NCBI RefSeq assembly: GCF_034087045.1
Contig: NZ_CP139247.1
Coordinates: 8,024,001 to 8,088,000, forward strand
From: Chitinophaga sancti
GTDB lineage: Bacteria; Bacteroidota; Bacteroidia; Chitinophagales; Chitinophagaceae
Length of the DNA stretch: 64,000 nucleotides
Reading direction: 5' to 3'
The notes under the pieces were generated by a model that had not been told where the DNA came from, searched no databases, and was given only the letters and a program-made list of their open reading frames with translations. Below, in pieces: positions 28,034-36,620 of the stretch. Position 1 is the first letter of the stretch; every line of letters starts with the position of its first letter. The translations under genes and the position numbers were made by a program.

Positions 28034-28981
28034 ATGAAAAACAAAAAGATCATCATCGCTGGCGGCACAGGCTTCATCGGCACAGGCCTGACTCACTACT
28101 TCGGCCATGACAACGACATCATCATCCTCACCCGCCACCCTCTCCCTGCCCATGACCGTGTCTCCTACGCCTCCTGGGATGGAAAATCCCTCGGCAACTG
28201 GGTACACCACCTCGAAAATGCCGACCTACTCATTAATCTCACCGGTAAATCTGTCAACTGCCGCTACACCCCCGAAAATAAACAAGCCATCTTCGACAGT
28301 CGTACCAACGCTACCGACGTCATAGCCGCCGCCTTTCGTTCCATTCCCAATCCCCCAAAAGTCTGGATCAACGCCGCTTCTGCCACCATCTACCGCCATG
28401 CAGAAGATCATCCCATGGATGAATTCAATGGTGAAATAGAAAACGACTTCTCTGTGCAGGTCTGCAAAAAATGGGAAGCAGGTTTCAACGAAGCCACCGT
28501 ACCCGCAGGTGTGCGCAAAGCTGTATTACGCATCGCCATCACAATCGGTGCCGAAGGAGGTGTATTATCCCCTTACCTGAACCTGGTAAAATTTGGCCTG
28601 GGTGGTTACCAGGGCAGTGGCCAACAGCGTTTCAGCTGGGTACATATCACAGATGTAGCCCGTATGATGGAATGGATTTTCGAAAACCCATCCCTCGAAG
28701 GCACCTTCAATTGCAGTGCTCCACACCCTACCACTAACCGTGAATTCATGCGCACGTTACGCAAAGCTGCCGGCCACCTGTTCGGTCTGCCAGCCCCCAC
28801 CTGGATGCTGAAAATCGGCGCCTGTCTCATTGGCACAGAAGCAGAATTACTCCTGAAAAGCAGGTGGGTACTACCTACCCGCGCCACACAGGCTGGCTTT
28901 ACATTTCAGTATCCCCACCTGAAACCCGCTATGGAAAACATTATACAAAGCCTGCCAAGAAGACGGTATCACCTCTTCTAA
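28034..28981 (+). CDS. TIGR01777-family NAD(P)-dependent epimerase
   Basis: A 315-residue extended short-chain dehydrogenase of the YfcH/SulA type. The nucleotide loop GGTGFIGTGL is at residues 10-19. LINLTGKSVNCRYTPENK and FSWVHITDVARMMEWI are family hallmarks, and a DUF1731-like C-terminus ends in FQYPHLKPAMENI. The substrate is unknown. A copy of the gbsR operator core lies immediately upstream, so it is probably controlled by the neighbouring regulator. Confidence 0.87.
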   Translation: MKNKKIIIAGGTGFIGTGLTHYFGHDNDIIILTRHPLPAHDRVSYASWDGKSLGNWVHHLENADLLINLTGKSVNCRYTPENKQAIFDSRTNATDVIAAAFRSIPNPPKVWINAASATIYRHAEDHPMDEFNGEIENDFSVQVCKKWEAGFNEATVPAGVRKAVLRIAITIGAEGGVLSPYLNLVKFGLGGYQGSGQQRFSWVHITDVARMMEWIFENPSLEGTFNCSAPHPTTNREFMRTLRKAAGHLFGLPAPTWMLKIGACLIGTEAELLLKSRWVLPTRATQAGFTFQYPHLKPAMENIIQSLPRRRYHLF

Positions 28982-29016
28982 CAATGATCTGGTGTAAAGT
29001 TTGATATTATATAAAT

Positions 29017-29385
29017 ATGAGCGACAAGAAAAAAACCGTGGTATTGGGTGCATCACCTAATCCTGACAGATATAGTTTCCTGGCTGTGAATAGATTGGCG
29101 GCCAATGGGCATCCGGTGGTAGCTATTGGTAAAAGGGCTGCTCAGATTGGAAGTATTCCCATTGTTACCGACCACACTTCGCAGGAAGATGTGGATACAG
29201 TAACCCTGTATATGAACCCTGGGAACCAAAAGGAATATTATGATTATATCATGAATTTGCATCCCAAACGCATCATCTTCAATCCTGGTACTGAAAATGA
29301 CGAATTAGCGAAAATGGCGGAAGATAAAGGGATTGATACATTAGAAGCTTGTACATTGGTACTCCTCAGTACCGGACAATATTGA
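29017..29385 (+). CDS. CoA-binding domain protein (YccU-like)
   Basis: A 122-residue Rossmann-fold protein of the CoA-binding family. VVLGASPNPDRYSFLAVNRL forms the nucleotide loop, and IIFNPGTENDELAKMAEDKGI is the conserved second half. It is a stand-alone domain of the succinyl-CoA synthetase type with no known reaction. It follows the epimerase gene by 35 bases and is closed by a strong terminator, so the two may be co-transcribed. Confidence 0.85.
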   Translation: MSDKKKTVVLGASPNPDRYSFLAVNRLAANGHPVVAIGKRAAQIGSIPIVTDHTSQEDVDTVTLYMNPGNQKEYYDYIMNLHPKRIIFNPGTENDELAKMAEDKGIDTLEACTLVLLSTGQY

Positions 29386-29400
29386 TTGCTTTTTTCATAA

Positions 29401-29437
29401 AAAGAGGGGGATTGCTTTTGCAGTCCCCCTCTTTACA
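29401..29437 (+). terminator. Intrinsic terminator
   Basis: AAAGAGGGGGA (29401-29411) pairs with TCCCCCTCTTT (29424-29434) around a 12-base loop. Confidence 0.8.
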
Positions 29438-29569
29438 TTTATACCATACTCAACCTACCCAAATAAGTTGTATATTCGGTTATCCTAATATCCCCATCAG
29501 CCCGGCACTAAATCATCGACTGGCTTTAACTACATCAACACCGCCTTTTCACTCTAATCATATATAATC

Positions 29570-30043
29570 ATGAAATGGAGAAGATTCAACGGCGAACAAA
29601 TCCAATTGCCAATTAAGGAAGAAGTCCGCGAGGCTATCATCCGCGAAACCGCAAAAGGCTTTCACCTGAAAGTATGTATCGGCACCGACTCCCAGGTCAA
29701 AGGCGCTGACACAGAATTCGCTACCGTTATTGTATTTCTGCGCGAAGGACATGGAGGTTTTATGTTCATTCACAATGAAAAAACCCGCGACGTCTACTCT
29801 ATCAAAGAGCGCATGCTCATAGAAGTAGCCAAAAGCATCGAAATCGCCTACGAACTCTGTGACATGTTTACTAAATATGACGTAGACATGGAAGTACATG
29901 CAGACATCAACACCAACCCCCAGTTTAAAAGTAACCTGGCTTTACGCGAAGCCATGGGTTATATACTGGGTATGGGCTTCGCCTTCAAAGCCAAGCCAGA
30001 CGCGTTTGCCAGCAGTTGCTGTGCCGATAAGGTAGTCAACTGA
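29570..30043 (+). CDS. YkuK-family ribonuclease-H-like protein (DUF458)
   Basis: A 157-residue protein of the YkuK family, which has an RNase-H-like fold and no proven activity. The sequence KVCIGTDSQVKGADTEFATVIVFLR holds the conserved acidic first strand, and VDMEVHADINTNPQFKSN the second. The C-terminus ends with the family's AFKAKPDAFASSCCADK. It stands alone, with a hairpin about 30 bases after the stop. Confidence 0.85.
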   Translation: MKWRRFNGEQIQLPIKEEVREAIIRETAKGFHLKVCIGTDSQVKGADTEFATVIVFLREGHGGFMFIHNEKTRDVYSIKERMLIEVAKSIEIAYELCDMFTKYDVDMEVHADINTNPQFKSNLALREAMGYILGMGFAFKAKPDAFASSCCADKVVN

Positions 30044-30075
30044 CAAACGTAGTTCACATCGCTTTCATGGTTTTA

Positions 30076-30095
30076 GGATGTGTGCTCACACATCC
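30076..30095 (+). terminator. Hairpin downstream of ykuK
   Basis: GGATGTGTG and CACACATCC form a perfect 9-bp stem with a 2-base loop. There is no strong T run after it, so the terminator role is only likely. Confidence 0.45.
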
Positions 30096-30281
30096 AGGGA
30101 TTTTATCCCCCATAAAATTTTAAAAACCGCCCCCTCTACTACCTCCCGAATGTTATGTTAAAGTGGCCCCCCCACTGTATCCCCCCTCCTTCGCTACAAT
30201 TGGCACCTCACCTTCTCATTTTTCAAAAATTCTTCGTAACTTATATCGTTACCTAACCTACAATAAAATAAAGGGATCAAA

Positions 30282-30698
30282 ATGAGACCCATTTCTGTCA
30301 CTGTCACACTAGTAGCGATATTAGCAACCTTTGCCTGCAAAAAAGAGAACCTTGCAGACAACCCATCCAGCAAACTTCAGGGTAGCTGGCGACTGATACA
30401 AACCGTCTCCGGCAAGCATCTTAGCCTGGTAGATAGTAGCGCGCTCAATACCATTACCTTCAATGGCAATACTATGCTCACTTACCGTCACGATACCCTC
30501 GTGAACCGGGAGTCTTTCCTTATGGCTTTCAAAGCTGACCGTCTTCCTTACCTGGTCTCTGACAAAGACCCCTGGAATCCAAGAATTTACAGCTGCACCT
30601 TTTGCACCTCTGCTGATACACTATATCTATCGGCTGTACATATGGTTGATGGGGTTAAAGCCACTTATGTTCGTGTAAAAAATAAAGGAGCACTGTAA
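30282..30698 (+). CDS. Putative lipocalin-like lipoprotein
   Basis: A 138-residue exported protein with a lipoprotein signal (hydrophobic core to residue 18, then ATFACKKE with the likely lipid-modified Cys). The mature part starts with LQGSWRLIQTVSG and ITFNGNTML, resembling the lipocalin-like domain found in many Bacteroidota lipoproteins. Function unknown. The start ATG 30282 has a purine-rich AAAGGGATC upstream. Confidence 0.7.
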   Translation: MRPISVTVTLVAILATFACKKENLADNPSSKLQGSWRLIQTVSGKHLSLVDSSALNTITFNGNTMLTYRHDTLVNRESFLMAFKADRLPYLVSDKDPWNPRIYSCTFCTSADTLYLSAVHMVDGVKATYVRVKNKGAL

Positions 30699-30726
30699 CA
30701 GCGCCCCTTTATTTAAATAATATGGT

Positions 30727-30756
30727 ATACAGTTTAGGTAATTACCTGAACTGTAT
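30727..30756. repeat. 30-base near-perfect palindrome
   Basis: Two 15-base arms, ATACAGTTTAGGTAA and TTACCTGAACTGTAT, meet with no loop and differ by one G-T pair. It lies just after the lipoprotein gene and just before the engB repeat array. It may be a terminator or a protein-binding site. Confidence 0.6.
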
Positions 30757-30794
30757 GTTTATTTTATCTATTCAGGGCAGGCCCGCGCTCCTCC

Positions 30795-31290
30795 TTCAAT
30801 CATCCTAAACTGCACCCGGTTTACGCAATCATCCTAAACTGCCCCTAGTTTATGCAATCGCCCTAAACCGCCTGTTCATCCGCATAGCCCACCATCTCCC
30901 CCGACCTACACCCGGTTTACACAATCATTCTAAACTATATATTCATCCACATAGTCCACCATCTCTTCCGACCTGCACCCGATTTACGCAATCGCCCTAA
31001 ACTATATATTCATCCACATAGCCCACCATCTCTCCCCGACCTGCACCCGGTTTACGCAATCGCCCTAAACTATATATTCATCCACATAGTCCCCCATCTC
31101 TCCCCGACCTGCACCCGGTTTACGCAATCGCCCTAAACTATATATTCATCCACATAGTCCACCATCTCTTCCGACCTACACCCGGTTTACGCAATCGCCC
31201 TAAACTATATATTCATCCACATAGCCCACCATCTCTCCCCGACCTGCACCCGGTTTACGCAATCGCCCTAAACTGCATATTCATCTCATC
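30795..31290 (-). repeat. 67-68-bp tandem array made from the engB 3' end
   Basis: Unit borders fall at 30847, 30914, 30981, 31049, 31117, 31184 and 31252 (steps of 67, 67, 68, 68, 67, 68), with shorter worn copies at 30795 and 30818. On the minus strand most units carry TAGTTTAGGGCGATTGCGTA followed by AACC, nearly identical to the last engB codons including the TAA. The engB coding copy (31252-31290) is the gene-proximal member. Units are 90 percent or more alike except at the distal end. Confidence 0.9.
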
Positions 31291-31863
31291 AATAAACTCC
31301 AATATCTTATCCCTCCCCATCTTCTTCACCGTACTCGTCACAAAATTCGCCGGCAAAAACTCCCAACTCTCCCTCAACTTATTCAAAAATGCCTTCACAT
31401 TCTTACTCGTCTCCGCCTGCGTACTCTTATCCGCCTTCGTAAATACCAGGTTAAAAGGAATCTGCCACTCCCCCAACTGATTCACAAAATCCAGATCCAG
31501 CTGCTGCGGCGTATGCCTGCTATCAATCAACACAAATACATTCACCAGATTCTGCCGCTTCCTTAAATAATTCTCAATCATCTTCTCCCAACTTCTCCGC
31601 TGAGACTGACTCACCTTTGCAAAACCATATCCCGGCAAATCCACCAGATACCAATCCTTATTAATCACAAAATGATTAATCAACTGCGTCTTCCCTGGCG
31701 TTCCGGAAGTCTTTGCTAACTTCTCATTGTTCGCTAACATATTGATCAATGAGGACTTACCCACATTTGACCTGCCAATAAAAGCATACTCCGGCAGATT
31801 CGGAGTAGGGCACTTATCCCACTCAACATTACTAATCAGGTATTCTGCAGACTTTATAATCAT
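31255..31863 (-). CDS. engB: Ribosome biogenesis GTPase EngB (YihA/YsxC)
   Basis: An essential GTPase for assembly of the large ribosomal subunit. All G motifs are present: GRSNVGKSSLIN (G1), GTPGKTQ (G2), DLPGYGFAK (G3), FTKADKS (G4) and a G5 region near VTSTVKK. The 202-residue length fits the family. I start at ATG 31863 with AAAGAG before it; the frame is open to TTG 31878. The last ten codons and the stop are part of the tandem array that continues about 460 bases downstream. Confidence 0.95.
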   Translation of the reverse strand: MIIKSAEYLISNVEWDKCPTPNLPEYAFIGRSNVGKSSLINMLANNEKLAKTSGTPGKTQLINHFVINKDWYLVDLPGYGFAKVSQSQRRSWEKMIENYLRKRQNLVNVFVLIDSRHTPQQLDLDFVNQLGEWQIPFNLVFTKADKSTQAETSKNVKAFLNKLRESWEFLPANFVTSTVKKMGRDKILEFIDEMNMQFRAIA

Positions 31864-31939
31864 AATCTCTTTTTTCAAAAAAAATAAAAAATGGCCCCGT
31901 ACATGACTTTTAGCATTTTACTTATCAACAAGAACACCC

Positions 31940-31947
31940 TAACTTTG
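31940..31947 (+). promoter_or_regulatory. -7 box of menG placed six bases before the start codon
   Basis: TAACTTTG matches TAnnTTTG, with TTTA at the -33 position exactly 19 bases upstream (31917-31920). The predicted start is within about three bases of ATG 31954, so the mRNA would be nearly leaderless. Confidence 0.5.
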
Positions 31948-31953
31948 CGGGCT

Positions 31954-32688
31954 ATGTCAGACAAGAAAGTAGTACCGTTTGCCGCGTCAAAATTAAGCAA
32001 GAAGGAACAAATAGCGACAATGTTCAATGATATTGCCCATCGCTATGACTTTTTAAACCACTTTATGTCCCTCGGGATCGATATCATGTGGCGTAAAAAA
32101 GCCCTCAGACTGCTGAAATCACTCCAACCCAAAAAGATGCTGGACGTGGCTACCGGTACCGGCGACTTCGCCATCATGGCCAACAAAATGCTGAATCCTG
32201 ACACCATTACCGGTATAGATATCTCCGAAGGTATGCTCTCTTTCGGTCGGGAAAAAATCAATAATCTGGGCCTCTCTGACAAAATTACCCTGCAGCTGGG
32301 AGATAGCGAAACAATAAGTTTTCCTGATAATACGTTTGATGCAATAACGGTTGCATACGGTGTTCGCAACTTCGAAAATCTGGAAAAAGGACTGGCGGAA
32401 ATGTTGCGTGTATTAAAGCCGGGCGGAAAATTGGTAATATTAGAATTCTCTAATCCAACAGTTTTTCCTATTAAACAATTATATAATTTGTATTTTCGCT
32501 ATATTACACCCCTGATCGGAAAATGGATTGCAAAGAGTGAGGCAGCATATAGCTACCTTCCCGAATCTGTGAAAGCGTTCCCACAAGGTCAGGAAATGTG
32601 TAATATTTTAACTAATACCGGCTTTCAAGCAGTGACATGCAAAAAACTCACATTCGGCATCAGCTCTATTTATTGCGCTTCCCGCTAG
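31954..32688 (+). CDS. menG: Demethylmenaquinone methyltransferase (MenG/UbiE)
   Basis: The last step of menaquinone synthesis: C-methylation of demethylmenaquinone with S-adenosylmethionine. The 244-residue protein has the SAM loop LDVATGTGDFAIMA, then GIDISEGML and the UbiE signatures VAYGVRNFENLEKGL and PEGGKLVILEFS-like KPGGKLVILEFSNP. I start at ATG 31954 (MSDKKVV); the frame opens further up at 31891, but that part has no similarity and overlaps the promoter. The end overlaps porT by 52 bases. Confidence 0.92.
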   Translation: MSDKKVVPFAASKLSKKEQIATMFNDIAHRYDFLNHFMSLGIDIMWRKKALRLLKSLQPKKMLDVATGTGDFAIMANKMLNPDTITGIDISEGMLSFGREKINNLGLSDKITLQLGDSETISFPDNTFDAITVAYGVRNFENLEKGLAEMLRVLKPGGKLVILEFSNPTVFPIKQLYNLYFRYITPLIGKWIAKSEAAYSYLPESVKAFPQGQEMCNILTNTGFQAVTCKKLTFGISSIYCASR

Positions 32689-33365
32689 TACTGATACTGG
32701 CTATCCTATGGAATACAAGGGGCGCACACGCGCAAACCGTACTGAATATGGAAGAACATGATGCCAAACCCTATTACTTTGGTATCACACTCGCGGCCAA
32801 CAACTCTAATTTCAAACTCCTCCACGATGCTGTTTTTCTGCATCAGGACTCTATCATGGTAGTAGAGCCCCTCAAGTCCTTTGGATTCAACCTCGGGCTG
32901 CTGGGCAACGTACGCCTGAGCGAATATTTTGACCTTCGCCTTAATCCGCAATTGTCATTCGCCTCGAAAAACTTATACTACAGAGAAAATTTCCCTACCA
33001 GGGAGACCACTAAAAATATCGAATCCATCCTCCTGCAATTCCCTTTACAGGTTAAGTTCAAATCCGACCGTATCGATAATATGCGCGTATACGTGATCGC
33101 TGGTCTGAAATACGATTATGACCTGGCTTCCAATGCCCGTGCACGTCGCGCAGAGGATCTTGTAAAAATCAAAGCGGGTGACTATGGCTATGAAGCCGGC
33201 GCTGGTTTTGAATTTTATTTCCCCAGCTTTATCTTCTCACCAGAGTTTAAAATCAGTAATGGTTTGTCAAATATGCAGGTGAAAGATAAAAACCTCCGTT
33301 ACTCCAACGTGATTCAATCCCTGAAGTCCAGAATGATCGTGTTCTCTATCCATCTGGAAGGTTAA
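32637..33365 (+). CDS. porT: PorT-like outer-membrane protein of type IX secretion
   Basis: A 242-residue beta-barrel protein with a signal peptide ending near GAHAQT. The position directly overlapping menG/ubiE is conserved for porT in many Bacteroidota, and the barrel pattern (GLLGNVRLSEYFDLRLNPQL, MRVYVIAGLKYDYDLASNA, FIFSPEFKISNG) fits the PorT family. PorT is needed for export of proteins with C-terminal sorting domains, such as the DUF1501 protein in this window. The gene uses a different frame from menG in the 52-base overlap, which suggests coupled translation. Confidence 0.82.
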   Translation: MQKTHIRHQLYLLRFPLVLILAILWNTRGAHAQTVLNMEEHDAKPYYFGITLAANNSNFKLLHDAVFLHQDSIMVVEPLKSFGFNLGLLGNVRLSEYFDLRLNPQLSFASKNLYYRENFPTRETTKNIESILLQFPLQVKFKSDRIDNMRVYVIAGLKYDYDLASNARARRAEDLVKIKAGDYGYEAGAGFEFYFPSFIFSPEFKISNGLSNMQVKDKNLRYSNVIQSLKSRMIVFSIHLEG

Positions 33366-33484
33366 TAAATGACACCCGTAAGTGAAAGGCAACCACCTAT
33401 CACTACCTCTGGTGGCTTTTCTTCCCAAACATGGAATGATAACAAACCTCCTTTCCTGACAGGTTAACAAACCTTTCTTTGCAC

Positions 33485-33492
33485 TATATTTG
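33485..33492 (+). promoter_or_regulatory. -7 box touching the pyrC start codon
   Basis: TATATTTG is a perfect TAnnTTTG match. Only four bases separate it from ATG 33497, which places the expected transcription start at or next to the A of ATG. No good -33 box is seen. Confidence 0.4.
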
Positions 33493-33496
33493 CGGC

Positions 33497-34843
33497 ATGC
33501 AGACATATATCATCCGCAATATATCCGTAGTAAACGAAGGCAGTACCACTGTCCAGGACGTCCTCATCAGCAATGGCCGTATAGAAAAAATCGCTCCGCA
33601 GATCACCGTCAGCGGACAATACATTGAAATCAACGGCGAAGGCAAACACCTCCTCCCCGGTGTTATCGATGACCAGGTGCACTTCCGCGAACCCGGCCTT
33701 ACCCACAAAGCTACTATCTACACGGAATCCCGTGCAGCTGTAGCCGGCGGTACCACCAGCTTTATGGAAATGCCTAACACCATTCCCGCCGCCCTCACCC
33801 AGGAACTGCTGGAAGACAAATACACCATCGGTGCCAACCATTCCCTGGCCAACTACTCCTTCTTCATGGGCGTATCCAACGACAACGCTGATGAAGTACT
33901 GAAAACAAACGAAAAGAAAGACCGTATCTGCGGCGTGAAAATATTCATGGGGTCCTCTACCGGCAATATGCTGGTGGATAACTTCATCACCCTCGAACGC
34001 ATCTTTGGTGGTAGCGAAGTACTCATAGCCACCCACTGCGAAGATGAAAAGATTATCAAAACCAATCTCGAAAAATACAAACAGGAAGTAGGTCCGGAAA
34101 ACCTCACCGCCGCTTACCACCCCCTGATCCGTAACGAAGAAGGTTGTTTCGAGTCCTCATTGGTAGCTATCCAGTTTGCTAAAAAACACAATTCCCGTCT
34201 GCACATCCTGCACATCTCTACAGAGAAGGAATTACAGTTGTTCAGCAATATGCTGCCACTGGCAGAAAAACGTATTACCGCTGAGGTATGTGTACATCAC
34301 CTGTACTTCACTGCAGATGATTACGCCCGCTACGGCAATCTTATTAAATGTAACCCTGCTATCAAAGCAGCACACAATAAACATGGCCTCTGGCAAGGTT
34401 TGCTCGACGACCGTCTGGACATCATTGCCACCGACCACGCTCCTCACACCTGGGAAGAGAAACAACAACCTTACTTACAGGCGCCATCCGGCGTTCCTCT
34501 GGTTCAGCACAGTCTGCTGATGATGCTGGAACATGTATCCAAAGGCAATATCACCCTTGAGAAAGTGGTAGAGAAAATGGCGCATGCGCCCGCTATCTGT
34601 TTCCAGATAAAAGAAAGAGGTTTCCTGCGTGAAGGATACTTTGCGGACTGTGTGATCGTAGACCTGCAACAGGCCACCATGGTGGAAAAGAACAACCTCC
34701 ATTACAAATGTGGATGGTCTCCGCTCGAAGAACATACATTCCCTGCAGCCGTGACACATACATTTGTAAGTGGTCATTTGGCATATGAGAATGGTAAATT
34801 TAATGAGAGTGAGAAAGGGCAACGTTTGTTGTTCAACAGATAA
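33497..34843 (+). CDS. pyrC: Dihydroorotase (class I, Bacteroidota type)
   Basis: Closes carbamoyl-aspartate to dihydroorotate in pyrimidine synthesis. The 448-residue amidohydrolase has DDQVHFREPG near residues 58-67, where the usual HxH metal motif is QxH. Other metal and active-site residues are present: the Lys in GVKIFMGSSTGNML, His in THCEDE and HILHIST, and Asp in ATDHAPHTWEEK. I start at ATG 33497; upstream codons (MHYICG) are not conserved. The final codons TTC AAC AGA TAA begin a 24-bp tandem array. Confidence 0.88.
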   Translation: MQTYIIRNISVVNEGSTTVQDVLISNGRIEKIAPQITVSGQYIEINGEGKHLLPGVIDDQVHFREPGLTHKATIYTESRAAVAGGTTSFMEMPNTIPAALTQELLEDKYTIGANHSLANYSFFMGVSNDNADEVLKTNEKKDRICGVKIFMGSSTGNMLVDNFITLERIFGGSEVLIATHCEDEKIIKTNLEKYKQEVGPENLTAAYHPLIRNEEGCFESSLVAIQFAKKHNSRLHILHISTEKELQLFSNMLPLAEKRITAEVCVHHLYFTADDYARYGNLIKCNPAIKAAHNKHGLWQGLLDDRLDIIATDHAPHTWEEKQQPYLQAPSGVPLVQHSLLMMLEHVSKGNITLEKVVEKMAHAPAICFQIKERGFLREGYFADCVIVDLQQATMVEKNNLHYKCGWSPLEEHTFPAAVTHTFVSGHLAYENGKFNESEKGQRLLFNR

Positions 34844-35023
34844 TAAGGGTTACTTTTCAACTGATAACTTAGAACACTGTTCAATAGATAACAAAGAACA
34901 CCATTCTTCAGGTAACAAAAGGCGCTAGTCTAAAGATCAAATTGGCCGCTGTTCTACAAATAACCAAGGAAGCCATTCCACAACTCATAATGGCTTCCGT
35001 TCTACAAATAACAACGGCCTTTA
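34832..35023 (+). repeat. Eight in-register 24-bp units made from the pyrC 3' end
   Basis: Units start at 34832, 34856, 34880, 34904, 34928, 34952, 34976 and 35000, all exactly 24 bases apart. The first unit is coding (TTC AAC AGA TAA). Units 2, 3, 4, 6 and 8 keep TAA as the fourth codon in the same frame (TTC AAC TGA TAA, TTC AAT AGA TAA, TTC TTC AGG TAA, TTC TAC AAA TAA twice). Sequence between is less conserved. Confidence 0.8.
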
Positions 35024-35033
35024 CCAATATATT

Positions 35034-35067
35034 CACCCATCCTCCAAAAAGGATGGGTGTTTTTTTA
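35034..35067 (+). terminator. Intrinsic terminator of pyrC
   Basis: CACCCATCC (35034-35042) pairs with GGATGGGTG (35051-35059), followed by eight T. It lies directly after the pyrC repeat array. Confidence 0.9.
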
Positions 35068-35149
35068 TCCCCTCTTTATGGAATTCTTCACATTGCTCAT
35101 CTGTAAATAAAGCGACATATTTCCGTATATTCACCTAAAAGCCTGTGCA

Positions 35150-36478
35150 ATGGAATTAGACAAAACGACCTATTACGACCTATCAATATTTAACAGAGAA
35201 GAGGAATTTTCTTTGTTTCATAAACTGGACTTTACAACAACAACAGGCGGCAGACATTACCTCAGGCAGATATATGCAAATCCGCTGAAAGATATACCTG
35301 CCTTAGCGCAAAGACATAAAGCATTACAATACCTAATCCAGGAAGAAGATCGCTGGCCGGTAGATATCACCAACGGTACGATCGTCGTGATGGAAAATTA
35401 CCTCGAGGCGCAGATAGAACCTATCAGCAATCCGGAAGGCCTCTCCCTCGTAGTAAGTGCAGTGATGACTAAGATGATCTACAATTCAGATTACGGGTTC
35501 ATCCAATTCTCCTTCACACAGTTGCTCAACCTGCTCAAAGGATTCCGCTCATTAGTCAGCATATACAATACAGAACATACACCCCGCGATCTAAAACAAA
35601 TTTTAGACAGGGCGCATCATCTACTATACCAAAAGGAATTCAACGACATCATCGCTGCAGATGCATCCGGACCAGCATCATTCATGCAGATCCTGCGACA
35701 TGATCATTACATTCGCAAAAAACATCGTAAGACGATCCAGGAGTTATTAGATTTATACAGCAGACTGGATGCATTATATGCAATGGCAAAAGCAATTCGT
35801 CATTTCAATTTACAGTTCCCTACATTTGAAGATACGCCCCATCCGTTCGTAGAGATCAAAGATCTCTATCATCCGATCCTGCCTAAGCCGGTATCTTACA
35901 ATGTATCGATCACACCACAATCACACTTCATGTTCCTCACCGGCGCGAACATGGCGGGAAAGACGACATTCATCAAAGCAGTAGGTGTAGCGGTATTCCT
36001 TGCTCATATAGGCATGGGCGTACCTGCGAAAGAAATGAAGTGTAGTTTCTTCAATGGTATCTTTAGTAATATCCAGGTGCAGGATAATATCTTTAAAGGA
36101 GAATCATTCTTTTTTAATGAAGTACAACGTATCAAAAATACAATCATCAAAATAAATGATGGAAAAAAATGGTTAGTACTGATTGATGAAATGTTCAAAG
36201 GTACGAATGTGGAAGATGCAAAGAATTGTTCTCTTGCAGTGATCAATGGGTTGTTGAAAAGTACGAACTGCCTGTTCATCTTATCCACGCACCTGTATGA
36301 GATTGCAGAGGAGTTGAAAGATGCTGCTAATATACGATTCAAGTATTTTGAAGCAGATGTGATAGATGATAATTTATACTTTACATACCAATTGAAAGAT
36401 GGTATAGCGAAAGAAAAAATTGGTTACTTAATATTAAAACGTGAGAAGGTATTGGATTTATTAAATGAAATAAAATAA
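35150..36478 (+). CDS. MutS-like ATPase lacking mismatch-recognition domain
   Basis: A 442-residue protein with the MutS core (lever helices) and ATPase domain only. The P-loop is GANMAGKTT near residue 265, and Walker B is LVLIDEMFKGTN, both of MutS type, with the STH motif of the signature region as LSTHLYEIAEEL. MutS domain I, which reads mismatches, is absent. Such short MutS relatives are common in Bacteroidota and their role is not established. It is a single gene, AT-rich towards the 3' end. Confidence 0.85.
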   Translation: MELDKTTYYDLSIFNREEEFSLFHKLDFTTTTGGRHYLRQIYANPLKDIPALAQRHKALQYLIQEEDRWPVDITNGTIVVMENYLEAQIEPISNPEGLSLVVSAVMTKMIYNSDYGFIQFSFTQLLNLLKGFRSLVSIYNTEHTPRDLKQILDRAHHLLYQKEFNDIIAADASGPASFMQILRHDHYIRKKHRKTIQELLDLYSRLDALYAMAKAIRHFNLQFPTFEDTPHPFVEIKDLYHPILPKPVSYNVSITPQSHFMFLTGANMAGKTTFIKAVGVAVFLAHIGMGVPAKEMKCSFFNGIFSNIQVQDNIFKGESFFFNEVQRIKNTIIKINDGKKWLVLIDEMFKGTNVEDAKNCSLAVINGLLKSTNCLFILSTHLYEIAEELKDAANIRFKYFEADVIDDNLYFTYQLKDGIAKEKIGYLILKREKVLDLLNEIK

Positions 36479-36545
36479 TAGATATCCATCACAGGAAAAT
36501 AATCCGAAAATTCACAGCAAATAATCTATAAAATTTACAAAATCT
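36472..36545 (+). repeat. Short worn repeat of the MutS-like gene 3' end
   Basis: AAAATAATAGAT at the gene end (containing the TAA) recurs as AAAATAATCCGA at 36496, 24 bases on, and as CAAATAATCTAT at 36518. The first two units also share TCACAG. Low complexity weakens the case. Confidence 0.4.
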
Positions 36546-36620
36546 TTCCCAAAGAAAAATCTCACCTGCCAAAAGTAGATGAGATTTTTTCGTTATATTC
36601 AATAACAAACTCTTTCATCC

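Noticed and set aside
30795..31290. Possible CRISPR array (regular repeats of about 68 bases)
   Set aside because: Units are nearly identical along their whole length with no variable spacers, no cas genes are nearby, and the unit derives from the engB gene end.
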